Positions 1 through 7,919 are shown, numbered from the stretch's first letter. The stretch is 64,000 bases of DNA from Glaciecola siphonariae (GCF_042652645.1 NZ_JBHSGU010000001.1:1-64000), one strand, 5' to 3'. Numbers and translations are program-made. The notes: a model not told the origin generated them from the letters alone.

Positions 1-101
1 AGTAAATCGATTTGGGCTGAAAAGAACTTAGCTCAAATCTAATCTGACAGGCACCGATTGAAAAGCGGGTAAGTGTCAGATCAAGTCTGAGCTAGTACAA
101 C
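1..101. other. 3' flank of response regulator gene, no gene seen
   Basis: No reading frame or RNA gene is recognised here. The stretch lies just beyond the stop codon of the minus-strand response regulator gene. No strong GC-rich hairpin followed by a T run is visible. Confidence 0.4.
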
Positions 102-650
102 TTACTTGTCTGCTGCGCCACTGTCTGTACTTTGTTCTTGATTGTCTGCTCTTTGAGTGTCAGATTTTTCAGGAATGATAGGATTTAAGTTCACTTTTCT
201 TAGAAGTTTCAGCACGCGATATTCAAGCTCTTTGGGTTGGAAGGGCTTTGAAAGATAATCGTTAACACCTAGTTCAACCGCCTTGAGCACTCGTTTTTTA
301 TCAATAGAAGCGGTCAACATCAAAAAAGGAATGTGCCTTGTGGTATCTTTTGATCTAACTTTCTGAAGAAGTTCTATGCCAGTAACTTTTGGCATGTCCC
401 AATCACACACAATCATATCTACTCGATGCTTTTCTAATATGTGCCACGCTGCATCACCGTTGTAAGTGGCGATCACTCTAGTCGCACCCATTTGACGCAG
501 GCATGCCTTGATCATACTACGGATAGCTTCCATATCGTCAACCACCAAGATGTTAATTGACTTTAATAGTTTGTTTGGGTCTTGCATGCGCGGTGTATGG
601 TCGCTTTTTTGTTCTTCATATAGGGTGTATCGGTAATTTGAGCCTTTCAC
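102..650 (-). CDS. CheY-like single-domain response regulator
   Basis: A stand-alone receiver domain of about 120 residues with a short charged C-terminal tail and no DNA-binding or enzymatic output domain. The acidic pair is D38/D39, the predicted phospho-acceptor is D83 in CDWDMPK, the switch Thr is T113 and the conserved Lys is K135 in LSKPFQP. It probably passes a phosphoryl signal to a partner protein, as CheY does. The start is uncertain. The longest form begins with GTG at 650, while an ATG at 587 (residue 22) would remove a poorly conserved leader; neither has a convincing ribosome-binding site. No cognate kinase is adjacent, so it looks like an orphan regulator. Confidence 0.85.
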   Translation of the reverse strand: MKGSNYRYTLYEEQKSDHTPRMQDPNKLLKSINILVVDDMEAIRSMIKACLRQMGATRVIATYNGDAAWHILEKHRVDMIVCDWDMPKVTGIELLQKVRSKDTTRHIPFLMLTASIDKKRVLKAVELGVNDYLSKPFQPKELEYRVLKLLRKVNLNPIIPEKSDTQRADNQEQSTDSGAADK

Positions 651-883
651 TTAAATAATGCGCTTTGACATTGCACTTCAGTTTTTCACTGACATACAGT
701 TGAAGCCAACGCATATTAAGAAAGTAACAATTCTAAAGGATCACGCTAGTGTGATAACTCGTCCTGCTCAGCCTTAATTATTCAGTCTTGCTCTGGTCGT
801 TAACCTTGATACTTGTGTTTGTTTGGAACTTGCAACAATGGCGTCCTTGCCTCTAATTCTTTTGTGTAGTTTGCTGAAATGCT

Positions 884-1084
884 TCAATCACCATTTTCAA
901 GTTCAAATACACTTTCAACCGTTGTATTAAAATGCGCAGCTATTTTTAGCGCAATAATTACCGATGGTGTAAAGCGAGAGGTCTCAACAGTACTTATTGT
1001 TTTTCGTGATACTTCAATTAAATCAGCCAGTTCCTGTTGAGATATACCACTATTCTTGCGAAATTCTGCAATATTATTTTTCAT
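884..1084 (-). CDS. small XRE-family (Cro/CI) HTH regulator
   Basis: A 66-residue protein that is almost entirely one helix-turn-helix domain: QQELADLIEVSRKTISTVE is the classic XRE recognition segment. It is the second gene of a two-gene operon. It starts 9 bp after the stop of the membrane protein gene, with an AAGGA ribosome-binding site 6 bp before its ATG. Small XRE proteins of this size paired with a small membrane protein are common in bacteria, and the regulator usually represses its own operon. The palindromic array in front of the operon is the probable binding site. Family assignment is secure; the regulated process is unknown. Confidence 0.85.
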   Translation of the reverse strand: MKNNIAEFRKNSGISQQELADLIEVSRKTISTVETSRFTPSVIIALKIAAHFNTTVESVFELENGD

Positions 1085-1093
1085 TTTCAGTCC

Positions 1094-1510
1094 TTAGGCG
1101 CGACTTTGCCACAAAAGTGATATGCCGTATGTAACGCAAGCAATTGCCAAGTAAATGAATGCCATAGACGAATGCGATATTTGTGAAAGCAAAGTCGAGC
1201 CAAAAATAATTGCTATGCCAAAAGCCCCTATTAGTGAATAGGCACAATGTTTGTATGCTTTGGTGTTAATAGCACTTAAAAACTCATCTTTATAAGTTAT
1301 GTAGAGCTGCCTACTCTTTAGCCCACCTTGTAAACAGAACATAATAAACGTACCTACAAAGGCAACGACCAGTATTCCAATAGTGATAGCTCTATATTCA
1401 TCAACTAGCGGGTATAGAGATTGTGCCAATAGTGCAACGCCTATAAAGACTGAAAACCAGGCATTGTGGCTCATAAACTTCTCTTCTGACTTTGGGTTGT
1501 GTTGTTTCAT
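1094..1510 (-). CDS. small integral membrane protein, XRE-operon partner
   Basis: A 138-residue protein with four likely membrane helices: AWFSVFIGVALLAQSLYPL, AITIGILVVAFVGTFIMFC, then two in the C-terminal half (CAYSLIGAFGIAIIFGS and SMAFIYLAIACVTYGISLL). The ATG at 1510 is chosen over a longer frame because AAAGGAAAC lies just upstream of it. It is the first gene of the operon with the XRE regulator. No catalytic motif is visible and I do not recognise a characterised family, so function is unknown. Confidence 0.7.
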   Translation of the reverse strand: MKQHNPKSEEKFMSHNAWFSVFIGVALLAQSLYPLVDEYRAITIGILVVAFVGTFIMFCLQGGLKSRQLYITYKDEFLSAINTKAYKHCAYSLIGAFGIAIIFGSTLLSQISHSSMAFIYLAIACVTYGISLLWQSRA

Positions 1511-1535
1511 GTTTGTTTCCTTTTTTTGATTAAAT

Positions 1536-1610
1536 GATACCTTGAGGTATCGAGGTAACCTCAAGGTATCATCGTGTCAACAAGTTTTTGTAACCTTTGG
1601 GTATCAAGGA
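1536..1610 (-). promoter_or_regulatory. palindromic operator and promoter of the XRE operon
   Basis: A perfect 13-bp inverted repeat (1536-1548 and 1558-1570, GATACCTTGAGGT / ACCTCAAGGTATC) has a 9-bp spacer. Nested in it are GATACCT-TG-AGGTATC (1536-1551) and GAGGT-A-ACCTC. A further degenerate half site, ACCTTTGGGTATC, lies at 1593-1605. On the minus strand a TTGACA box (1580-1575) lies directly upstream, so a -10 element at normal spacing would fall inside the palindrome. This fits autorepression by the XRE protein; the binding itself is inferred. Confidence 0.7.
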
Positions 1611-1864
1611 GAGAAGTGTTTATGTGAGCCTTGTTTGTTGAGCTTACCTTTGCAGACAGTTTTACTTAGCAAATGAATCTATTGTTTTGCTGCTTCGCAT
1701 GGCAACCTTTGTGCCCAACTCATACTCCTAGCGTGATAAGGCTTGTCAGACTGGCTATTTTCTTGATTGTTTAGTTTAAGACTATTTTTCCCTCGCTGTG
1801 ACGCCGTCACTCATATGCGAAGATTGCTATTGCAAGGGTCGAGCGTTGAATGCCGAAGTAAGTT
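1611..1864. other. intergenic, no gene seen
   Basis: Together with the operator, this makes a gap of about 350 bp between the membrane protein gene and the next minus-strand gene. No convincing reading frame, RNA or repeat was seen beyond the operator. Confidence 0.4.
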
Positions 1865-2233
1865 TTAAATAAATTTTACGTCTCCTTTTTTGCGTTCTTT
1901 TAAATCACTTCCCGAGCCCATACCCCAATAGTCAGATACCCAGCAGTTTTGCGTTTGATCATAGCCAAAGGTGTAGCTGTGGCTGTCAATGTAAATTGTG
2001 AGCGAATCTTCACCAGTGGGTGAGTACTCGAAGTCAAAAGCACCGTCAACTCTGTTGAGGGCGCTAGCAATTTCCTCATAACCTGCACACTGTTGCTTAG
2101 ATGGCATCTCAAAACTGCCAACAACAAGCATGTCCTCTTGTTGTTTTGTTTTAGTGCTTAATATCCAATGCGGATTTGCCCTATCAACCTCGCCACAGGT
2201 GCAGAGTTTAATTTTGCTTTTTGACTGACACAT
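1865..2233 (-). CDS. hypothetical protein with N-terminal CxC motif
   Basis: A 122-residue soluble protein of no recognised family. The N-terminus carries three cysteines (MCQSKSKIKLCTCGEVD), suggestive of a small metal-binding knuckle, and Q/K-rich and Y/D-rich segments follow. The ATG at 2233 is chosen because AGAAGGG lies 8 bp upstream; an upstream extension lacks such a site. The gene ends the native flank and lies about 180 bp left of the insertion point of the Tn7-like element. Confidence 0.6.
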   Translation of the reverse strand: MCQSKSKIKLCTCGEVDRANPHWILSTKTKQQEDMLVVGSFEMPSKQQCAGYEEIASALNRVDGAFDFEYSPTGEDSLTIYIDSHSYTFGYDQTQNCWVSDYWGMGSGSDLKERKKGDVKFI

Positions 2234-2408
2234 AATATTTACCCTTCTAAAAATAGGCCTCTGTCTTGAACCAAGACCGAACAATTTGTTTGCGCAAAGC
2301 TTTAACAGGTCTTACTTATTATTTCGGCGTTTTGAATACTGCCGTTTGTTACTCTTTAGAATGAAGAGGTGGACACACTCCACCCCGCAGCGCTACTTTT
2401 TCTTTGTC
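2234..2408. other. native glmS-distal flank, with a small hairpin
   Basis: No gene is seen. A 6-bp stem (GGTGGA / TCCACC, 2369-2384) is present. Before insertion of the Tn7-like element, this sequence would have lain directly beyond glmS and may contain remains of its original transcription end. The hairpin is not followed by a tight T run. Confidence 0.35.
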
Positions 2409-2413
2409 TCTGT
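2409..2413. repeat. left 5-bp target-site duplication of Tn7-like element
   Basis: TCTGT at 2409-2413 directly precedes the element terminus TGTGCGAG. The identical TCTGT directly follows the other terminus at 9370-9374. Five bp is the duplication length made by Tn7-family transposases. Confidence 0.85.
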
Positions 2414-2564
2414 TGTGCGAGTGAATTAATATCTGAAACTGAAACCACCTGAAACTCGCGATTTCGTGTTGGTAGATTTTATTCAAAATTCGTAAAGTTT
2501 GAAACTGAGTAAAGCCTAAACTTTAATATGACAAAAAGTCCACGTATTAATGTTTGAAACTAAT
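2414..2564 (+). repeat. left-end array of TnsB-like binding sites
   Basis: Three directly oriented copies of a motif ending GAAACT occur: 2424-2443 (adjoining the terminus), 2492-2509 (GTAAAGTTTGAAACTGAG) and 2546-2564 (ATTAATGTTTGAAACTAAT). A partial extra CTGAAACT lies at 2449-2456, and an inverted related segment at 2515-2531 (TAAACTTTAATATGAC). Spacing is irregular, as in the left end of Tn7. Assignment to TnsB is by resemblance to the Tn7 site as I remember it. Confidence 0.75.
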
Positions 2565-2716
2565 TAATCTCATTAAGATTACCCATGAGCAGTCAAGATA
2601 GCTCTGCTTAGCAAGTGCTGGAAGTCGAGAAAATAAAACAGGCGGGGTTTAACCGACAATTTCTCTAATTGCAGCTAACCGCTAACTACCTGTAACTCCA
2701 TTCAATCATCATTACC

Positions 2717-2965
2717 TTAAGCAATCTGATCTAAGCGTTCACATTCATCGGCCAGCCGTTTAAGCGAATCGTAGCCACGATATGACAAACAAGTAACCGA
2801 CAAAATAATACTGCACACGATATAAGACAATAGAGCAGTATCGTTCCTACTTATTTTTTTATATTCGGCTCTATGTGCAAGAGCTGATCGCAGGACATAG
2901 AACCCTTTGATCATAGCTTTTAATGATGAATAACTTTTAAATTCATCAACATCATTTAGCTGCAT
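2717..2965 (-). CDS. hypothetical small membrane protein in the Tn7-like element
   Basis: An 82-residue protein with one probable membrane helix (LLSYIVCSIILSVTCLSY) between two charged soluble stretches. It is the outermost cargo frame next to the left end and reads towards that end. The ribosome-binding site (AAAGAC) before its ATG is weak. No family is recognised. It may be a real small gene or the remnant of a larger one. Confidence 0.4.
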   Translation of the reverse strand: MQLNDVDEFKSYSSLKAMIKGFYVLRSALAHRAEYKKISRNDTALLSYIVCSIILSVTCLSYRGYDSLKRLADECERLDQIA

Positions 2966-3057
2966 GTTGATGTCTTTTTAAAGCGATATAAAAGGCATTC
3001 GCTTTCATGTAGAGATTTGCTACACTTAATCGCGTAAAAGAAGAAAGAGGCTAAATC

Positions 3058-3477
3058 ATGGCTAAACATAACAGTCCTATGCGCCTTAACGAGCAATTAG
3101 TTAAGGACGCAAAAATTATTGGCTCTACTTTAAGCAGAACTGCCGCAGAGCAAATCGAATATTGGTCGGAAATTGGCAAGCGAGTAAGTGCAAACCTCTC
3201 ACCTGCACAAGTCATCAGTCTATTCCACGGTAGTGCGTCAATCAAAGTTGAAGCAGCTAGCGAACAAGAAATTGACCCTTTTTATGTTGCAAATGAGGTG
3301 AATGCAGATACTTCGCTTTCACAAGACTTACTTAACCAAGGAAACGTACTTTATTCGCCTAACATCGATATGACGCACTTAGGTACACTAAAAGCCACCT
3401 ACCCAAATGGTGAAGTGAAGTTTGGTAAATTTGTAGATGGCGAGTTTGTTGCTGAACGCGCTAAATCCAAAGCATAA
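3058..3477 (+). CDS. ParD-like antitoxin-family protein
   Basis: A 139-residue protein beginning MAKHNSPMRLNEQLVKDAK with the GSTLSRTAAEQIEYWSEIGK segment typical of the ParD-like antitoxin family (TA system antitoxin ParD family). That segment gives a ribbon-helix-helix-like N-terminal DNA-binding half, and the C-terminal half would clamp the toxin. The start ATG follows GAAAGAGG. It is followed after 9 bp by a zeta-like P-loop kinase gene, so the two form a probable toxin-antitoxin operon. The C-terminal part (TYPNGEVKFGKFVDGEF) looks like a short beta hairpin. By analogy with other type II systems, autoregulation is likely, but no operator was identified. Confidence 0.75.
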   Translation: MAKHNSPMRLNEQLVKDAKIIGSTLSRTAAEQIEYWSEIGKRVSANLSPAQVISLFHGSASIKVEAASEQEIDPFYVANEVNADTSLSQDLLNQGNVLYSPNIDMTHLGTLKATYPNGEVKFGKFVDGEFVAERAKSKA

Positions 3478-3486
3478 GGAAGTAGC

Positions 3487-4059
3487 TTGTCTCAACTTAA
3501 TATAATTGTAGGCGGCAATGGTAGTGGAAAAACAACTTTCTACTATCGTTATCTAAGTCAATACAACTTGCCTTTTCTGAATGCAGATGAGTACGCCAAG
3601 AAAATATGGCCCGATGCGCCAGAAAAACACAGCTATGAAGCCGCCAAAGAGGTCGAAAAACTAAGACAACAGTTTCTAGCTAGCCATCAGAGCTTTTGCT
3701 TTGAAACCGTTTTCTCTCACCCCTCTAAAGTGGATTTTATTGCCGATGCAAAGGCCAGAAACTTTAACATCAACTTGTACGTTATTCATATCGATAGTTC
3801 GCCTGAAACAAATATTGCCCGCGTAAACAATCGAATTCACCAAGGCGGTCACAGCGTCCCCGAACAAAAAATATCAGAGCGCATTCCTCGCATGCTCAAT
3901 AATGTAAAGCTTGCCATTCCCTTGTGCGATACAGTCTCTTTTTATGACAATACTGATGAAAAAGAAACGCACAAGTGTGTCGCAATTTTAAGTGCAAACC
4001 AAATCAAAAAGTTTAGAGAACTGCCAGATTGGGTAAAGAATACGATTGGAAATAGCTAA
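3487..4059 (+). CDS. zeta-toxin-like P-loop kinase
   Basis: A 190-residue P-loop protein with Walker A GGNGSGKTT at residues 9-17. It has a FLNADEYAKKIWPD segment, as in the zeta family substrate pocket, and the FETVFSHPSK motif typical of this family (residues about 72-81). The start is a TTG at 3487, supported by AAGGAAG ending 4 bp upstream; no ATG is available. Zeta toxins phosphorylate UDP-N-acetylglucosamine and block wall synthesis. Whether this protein is a toxin or another small-molecule kinase cannot be told from sequence. It is paired with the ParD-like gene and carried as cargo of the Tn7-like element, where it could stabilise the element. Confidence 0.75.
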   Translation: MSQLNIIVGGNGSGKTTFYYRYLSQYNLPFLNADEYAKKIWPDAPEKHSYEAAKEVEKLRQQFLASHQSFCFETVFSHPSKVDFIADAKARNFNINLYVIHIDSSPETNIARVNNRIHQGGHSVPEQKISERIPRMLNNVKLAIPLCDTVSFYDNTDEKETHKCVAILSANQIKKFRELPDWVKNTIGNS

Positions 4060-4755
4060 CTGTTGAATTCAATTTTCCACATAATATTCCGAATACTTTT
4101 TTTATCTTGCCCGAAATCCACTCTAAGCTCTTTTTGAGTTTATCCTTGCTGTTCAATTATTACCCCACTAAAAAATACTGCCTTGATCGTATTCAAAATT
4201 GAAATAAAAAGATTTGCTTTGGTTTAAATAATTTAGAGTTGCCAAATAAATTTGGTCTACTTTTTTGCGTTTAAGGCATACTTACGATCATAATTGCATC
4301 CAAGCATCCTTGTGATTAGCCACTTCAGCAGTCTTTCAGAAGCGTTTGATTGGGAACAACTTAAAAGAAATAAAAGAAAGACATGCGTTAGCAATTTATA
4401 AGCAAGCATTCGCTGGCATAAAAAAATAATTTCAAATCATAAAAAGCTGGTCTTGAAATCAGCGGCTTTGGATATCAAATTGAATATTCAGTTTCCATGT
4501 TTTTTTATCGATTACTTAGATTGGTAGTTAGACCGTCAAGTTCCTTTGGTAATCATAGTCTTACAGATTACTTCTCTATCTGAAACATGCAGAGAATCCT
4601 AACAATCGATCCAGTAAAAATCGAGTCCTTATATCAGCCAACCTAATTAATTAGTCGATTGAAATCTGAGATTTACCGGTTGGTCGATTAACCGGTTGAT
4701 CGATTATGAAGTTCTGGTTCGCTAAACACAGTTTTACCTCGACGGAAGATTTGAC
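4060..4755. other. AT-rich intergenic gap in the Tn7-like element
   Basis: About 700 bp lie between the zeta-like gene and the 3' end of the minus-strand cassette. No convincing gene, attC site or IS end was found. The only clear structure is the tandem 16-bp repeat at 4675-4706. Confidence 0.5.
4675..4706. repeat. tandem 16-bp direct repeat
   Basis: ACCGGTTGGTCGATTA (4675-4690) is followed without gap by ACCGGTTGATCGATTA (4691-4706), with one mismatch. A related AGTCGATTGA lies just before at 4653-4662. It lies just past the 3' end of the minus-strand cassette. It could be a regulator site or a replication slip; no function is inferred. Confidence 0.7.
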
Positions 4756-5226
4756 CTATTTCATTATTACATGCCAGTTAGCTTTCATCTTCGCTACTAA
4801 TTCGTTATTGCCGCTATCTATTACATTCACTGAAACTGAGAACTGTACTTTCTTTTCCTTACGAAGTTTAGCCAGTAATAAGCGTGAATTGCCCTCCACT
4901 TTTGCATCTGCAACAGCTTCACCCTTACAGTCTGATATTACGGTAAAATCAGCTCGGGAAACAACTGGGCGTGCATTTATAATCACAGGTAAAAAACTGC
5001 CAGTCATGGCCGCACCAGACGCCGTTTCGGCAAGTGTAAAAAGAGCTCCCGATTCAAAAGCTCCTTGAGCATCTTGGAGGCATGGATTGACGGCCATTCG
5101 AGCAGAAGCAATACCACTGTCAAAAGATGTAACTTTTAGACCGCATTCACGCGCAAATGGTACGCCATTATTCAGTTTCCTTGCTGCAATAGGTTTAAGA
5201 ACAAGAGATAAAATAGAATCAAACAT
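4756..5226 (-). CDS. hotdog-fold (DUF4442/PaaI-like) protein, last gene of cassette
   Basis: A 156-residue protein of the hotdog thioesterase type. It has the helix-anchoring segment GAFESGALFTLAETASGAAM, a DUF4442/PaaI-like pattern, followed by the long beta strands of the fold. Such proteins bind or hydrolyse acyl thioesters. The ATG at 5226 has AGGAG 7 bp upstream and overlaps the previous gene by 8 bp, so translation is probably coupled. It is the fourth gene of a minus-strand cassette of SDR, hydrolase and two hotdog proteins. No substrate can be assigned. Confidence 0.65.
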   Translation of the reverse strand: MFDSILSLVLKPIAARKLNNGVPFARECGLKVTSFDSGIASARMAVNPCLQDAQGAFESGALFTLAETASGAAMTGSFLPVIINARPVVSRADFTVISDCKGEAVADAKVEGNSRLLLAKLRKEKKVQFSVSVNVIDSGNNELVAKMKANWHVIMK

Positions 5227-5572
5227 GGACTGACTCCTGACCGCTTTTTTTCGCAGTAATCTCCACTACGATGATTTCGTTATTGTCGTAAATTTTGGTG
5301 AGATAATCTCTTGATTGGGTTATGCATTCAGTGCTTGCTCTTAGCAAGCCCCGAGCAGGCTTTTTATAAAAAATGGTGAAACAAAAACCTTTTGTATCTG
5401 TTGGAACATTAGTTTCTGTTTTTAGTTTTGCAATGAGTGACTGTTGGGCAAGCGTAAACAAGGCTCCAGCGTGAATTGTATTGACATGGTTTTTGACACG
5501 TGGTTTTCCTTCCAAAACAAGCTGCGATTGACGCTCACTAATTGAGCATAACTCAGTGAACTGTTTTTTCAT
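5219..5572 (-). CDS. second hotdog-fold (DUF4442/PaaI-like) protein
   Basis: A 117-residue protein with the hotdog signature NTIHAGALFTLAQQSL (residues about 31-46) and the downstream strands expected of the fold. It is distantly related to the next gene in the cassette, suggesting an old duplication or a heterodimer, as hotdog enzymes often pair. The start is an ATG at 5572 with GGGG about 10 bp upstream. The gene overlaps the following gene by 8 bp and lies 28 bp after the hydrolase gene. It is shorter than typical stand-alone thioesterases. Confidence 0.6.
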   Translation of the reverse strand: MKKQFTELCSISERQSQLVLEGKPRVKNHVNTIHAGALFTLAQQSLIAKLKTETNVPTDTKGFCFTIFYKKPARGLLRASTECITQSRDYLTKIYDNNEIIVVEITAKKSGQESVHV

Positions 5573-5600
5573 TTCAATATAACCCCTTACTGTATGTCGT

Positions 5601-6491
5601 TTACCCTAAAACTGTTGCTAAAAATGCAAGCTGGTCTTTGAGTGTTTGATTGGTGTGTTGTGGTTCATATAATTCAAAGTGGTCACAGTCATATCCCACG
5701 CTTTTAGCATTCTTTGCCCGTGCGACGACTTGATAAGCTAAATCAGGGATAGCGATTGAATCGCGGTTGCAAATACATAAGAGCAACGATGAAGTAATAC
5801 GATGAGCCTCTTTAATCGGCCTGTAGAAGGCAAGTGTCAGAGCAAACCCAGCAGTAATCTCATTTCTCCAAACACGGCTAGCGCTAGCGTGTCTTGGATA
5901 TCCTAATACAGCGTCCCTAGTTACCATTAAAGCGCTACTATCTAGCTCTCCAACCAACGGGATAAGTTTGGGTGAAGCCCCGAAACTTCTGCCAACAATA
6001 TCTAACAAGGCATTGATTGTGAGCTTAAGTAACCTGAGTGGATGGGTATGTAAAACAGTATGTAAAAAGTCAACGTTAGGACACTGCGCTATAATTGCAT
6101 CAATATCATTTCTTCTAGCGCCCAAGGTTAGAGTATGACTACCACCGAAAGAGGTTCCCCAAAGCACCAATTTGGTAGTATTAAGGTTTTTTGAGTTCTT
6201 CTTGGTATAACTGATGACGCTGTTCCAATCTTCTAACTGTTTTTTTATAGAGAACAACTGTCGTGGTGAGCCATCACTTTCGCCGAAGTGTCTGTAATCA
6301 AATGCGATAGCATTATAACCGTGATGGGAGAAAAATTTCGCAAGGTCTTTGTTTGCGCAATCCATTGTACCACCTATGCCATTCCCCAAAATGATTGTTC
6401 CACATACCTTAGTTGTTTTCGCTTTTACTTCGAAAATTTTAATTGATTCTTGAGTCTCCGACTGAATAAACTTGCAGTTGATATTCGTCAC
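5601..6491 (-). CDS. alpha/beta hydrolase
   Basis: A 296-residue serine hydrolase. The nucleophile elbow is GTSFGGS with S114, the acid is probably D244 (CNRDSIAIP) and the base is H271 (CDHFELY). The oxyanion-side segment GNGIGGTMD is at 36-44 and the FDYRHFGESDG strand-loop at 64-74. It probably hydrolyses an ester or thioester. Its GTG start overlaps the stop of the SDR gene (GTGA), so translation is coupled. No signal peptide is seen, so the protein should be cytoplasmic. The substrate is unknown; the neighbouring oxidoreductase and acyl-binding proteins point to a lipid-like or xenobiotic ester. Confidence 0.8.
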   Translation of the reverse strand: MTNINCKFIQSETQESIKIFEVKAKTTKVCGTIILGNGIGGTMDCANKDLAKFFSHHGYNAIAFDYRHFGESDGSPRQLFSIKKQLEDWNSVISYTKKNSKNLNTTKLVLWGTSFGGSHTLTLGARRNDIDAIIAQCPNVDFLHTVLHTHPLRLLKLTINALLDIVGRSFGASPKLIPLVGELDSSALMVTRDAVLGYPRHASASRVWRNEITAGFALTLAFYRPIKEAHRITSSLLLCICNRDSIAIPDLAYQVVARAKNAKSVGYDCDHFELYEPQHTNQTLKDQLAFLATVLG

Positions 6492-7342
6492 GACTTTTGA
6501 TCTCTTTCTTGTGCTTTTAGCAACTCTATTCGTTTACGCCGTTTTTCTGGTAGCACTTTGATAAACTGATTCGGAAGAAATCGCTTAAATCGCCATAACG
6601 TTCTGAGTTTCTTTGGTGCAAAAATATAATTCTGTTTATTTGCTATACCTTCGAGAATATCCTCCACAGCCTGCTCGACGGTATAGTCAGAATATTTCAT
6701 CAATAGACGTGCGGCTTCTTTTTCCTCGTCACTTGCTAGTAGAGAGGCCAGCAAATTAGTCTTAAAGAATGCTGGCAATGAAACTGAGATAAGTAATGAG
6801 TCTGTCATTGAATACTCGCCAATCAGAGTCTCTGTCAATGAAACTACAGCAGCTTTAGAAGAATTGTAACTAGCCATCATTGGTGAAGACATAAAACCCG
6901 CCGCACTGGCAACATTGTGCAATATAGCCCTATTCCCTATTAGATGTGGTAGCGCAGCTTTACAGCCATTTACGACGCCGAATACATTTATCTGATATAT
7001 TTTATTCCAATCGTCTAGTGTTCTTTCTAGAAAATTCCCGCCAGCAGCTATTCCAGCATTGTTAATCATTACACCTAAGCCATCGGCTGCAAAATCATCA
7101 ATACATGCTTTTAGCTCAGCATAGTTAGCCACGTTTCCTTGAAAAAATATTGGACTAGTTCTTTCACATTGAAGCTGCTTCTGCGCCGACTCGATGTGCT
7201 CTTGGTTTAAATCGAATATACCAACTCGCCACCCTGCCTTTGCAAACTCAGATGCAATAGCTAATCCGAGGCCGCTAGCCCCACCAGTAATAAATATTGA
7301 CCTATTTTCAATATGCTTTTCAATTTGTGTTATGTGCTTCAT
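6488..7342 (-). CDS. SDR-family NAD(P)-dependent oxidoreductase
   Basis: A classical short-chain dehydrogenase. In numbering from the upstream TTG at 7357, the nucleotide motif TGGASGLG is at 24-31, NNAG at 99-102, and the catalytic Ser/Tyr/Lys are S151, Y164 and K168. I prefer the ATG at 7342 (residue 6). The C-terminal extension is basic (LPEKRRKRIELLK). It probably oxidises or reduces an alcohol or ketone group. It is the first gene of the cassette. The divergent MarR gene and a palindrome between them suggest repression relieved by a small ligand. Confidence 0.85.
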   Translation of the reverse strand: MKHITQIEKHIENRSIFITGGASGLGLAIASEFAKAGWRVGIFDLNQEHIESAQKQLQCERTSPIFFQGNVANYAELKACIDDFAADGLGVMINNAGIAAGGNFLERTLDDWNKIYQINVFGVVNGCKAALPHLIGNRAILHNVASAAGFMSSPMMASYNSSKAAVVSLTETLIGEYSMTDSLLISVSLPAFFKTNLLASLLASDEEKEAARLLMKYSDYTVEQAVEDILEGIANKQNYIFAPKKLRTLWRFKRFLPNQFIKVLPEKRRKRIELLKAQERDQKS

Positions 7343-7359
7343 ATATCGACTCAGCAAGC

Positions 7360-7412
7360 GTTTTTATGCAAGGTATTTAAACATACCTGACATGTCAAGT
7401 ATATTTTGGTAT
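7360..7412. promoter_or_regulatory. divergent promoter region with MarR-type palindrome
   Basis: A near-perfect palindrome, TACCTGACATGTCAAGTA (7384-7401, one mismatched pair), lies between the SDR cassette and the marR-like gene. Read on the minus strand it contains TTGACA, a good -35 box for the cassette. A second inverted pair, AGGTAT / ATACCT, lies at about 7370-7388, overlapping the first. This layout is typical of MarR regulators that repress both their own gene and a divergent operon. Binding is inferred. Confidence 0.65.
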
Positions 7413-7505
7413 GCAAAAGACTATTGCTTTCTTGAATTAGTAATGTATAAAACTCTGAATCAATAGGCTGAACTTATAAAAACAAATAAGGAACTGGGAT
7501 TCGAG

Positions 7506-7919
7506 GTGAAAAACCGTCAGCTTTTCTTTTTACTCAATCAAGCTAGACATGCATCAATGAAATTTGTTGACCAAAACTGTCTAGAATTATTTGGCGCTTC
7601 AGGTGTTCAAATTGGAGCACTATTTTATTTAAAAGAAAATCCAAATAGCCTAATGAAAACTATGGCTAAAAAGCTGCTCCTAGATGACTCAGCTGTTACA
7701 GGATTGGTTAAAAGGTTAGAGAAAGCGGATATGGTTTTTCGTCAAAAGTGCCCTGAAGATGGAAGGGCATTTAGGCTCAATTTAACAACAAAAGGCGAGA
7801 AAACCATATTATCGGTGATACCTTTTCTGCGAGACTTCAACCAGTCTATTGAAAATCAATTCAGTTCTGAGGAGCTAGATGTTATAGAACGGTATCTAAC
7901 TACCATGAGGAAACTATAG
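7506..7919 (+). CDS. MarR-family transcriptional regulator
   Basis: A 137-residue winged-helix protein of normal MarR length. The recognition segment is KKLLLDDSAVTGLVKRLEKA, the wing is RQKCPEDGRAFRLNLTTKG, and the long helices at both ends form the dimer. It starts at a GTG at 7506 with only a loose purine-rich site upstream. It diverges from the SDR/hydrolase/hotdog cassette and most likely controls it through the palindrome at 7384-7401. The ligand is unknown. Confidence 0.85.
   Translation: MKNRQLFFLLNQARHASMKFVDQNCLELFGASGVQIGALFYLKENPNSLMKTMAKKLLLDDSAVTGLVKRLEKADMVFRQKCPEDGRAFRLNLTTKGEKTILSVIPFLRDFNQSIENQFSSEELDVIERYLTTMRKL

Noticed and set aside
3676..3867. Minus-strand gene inside the zeta-like gene
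   Set aside because: It is a shadow frame of a coding region with clear motifs on the other strand.
4060..4755. Integron attC site or gene cassette array
   Set aside because: No pair of core sites with the expected inverted arms was found in the gap after the zeta-like gene.
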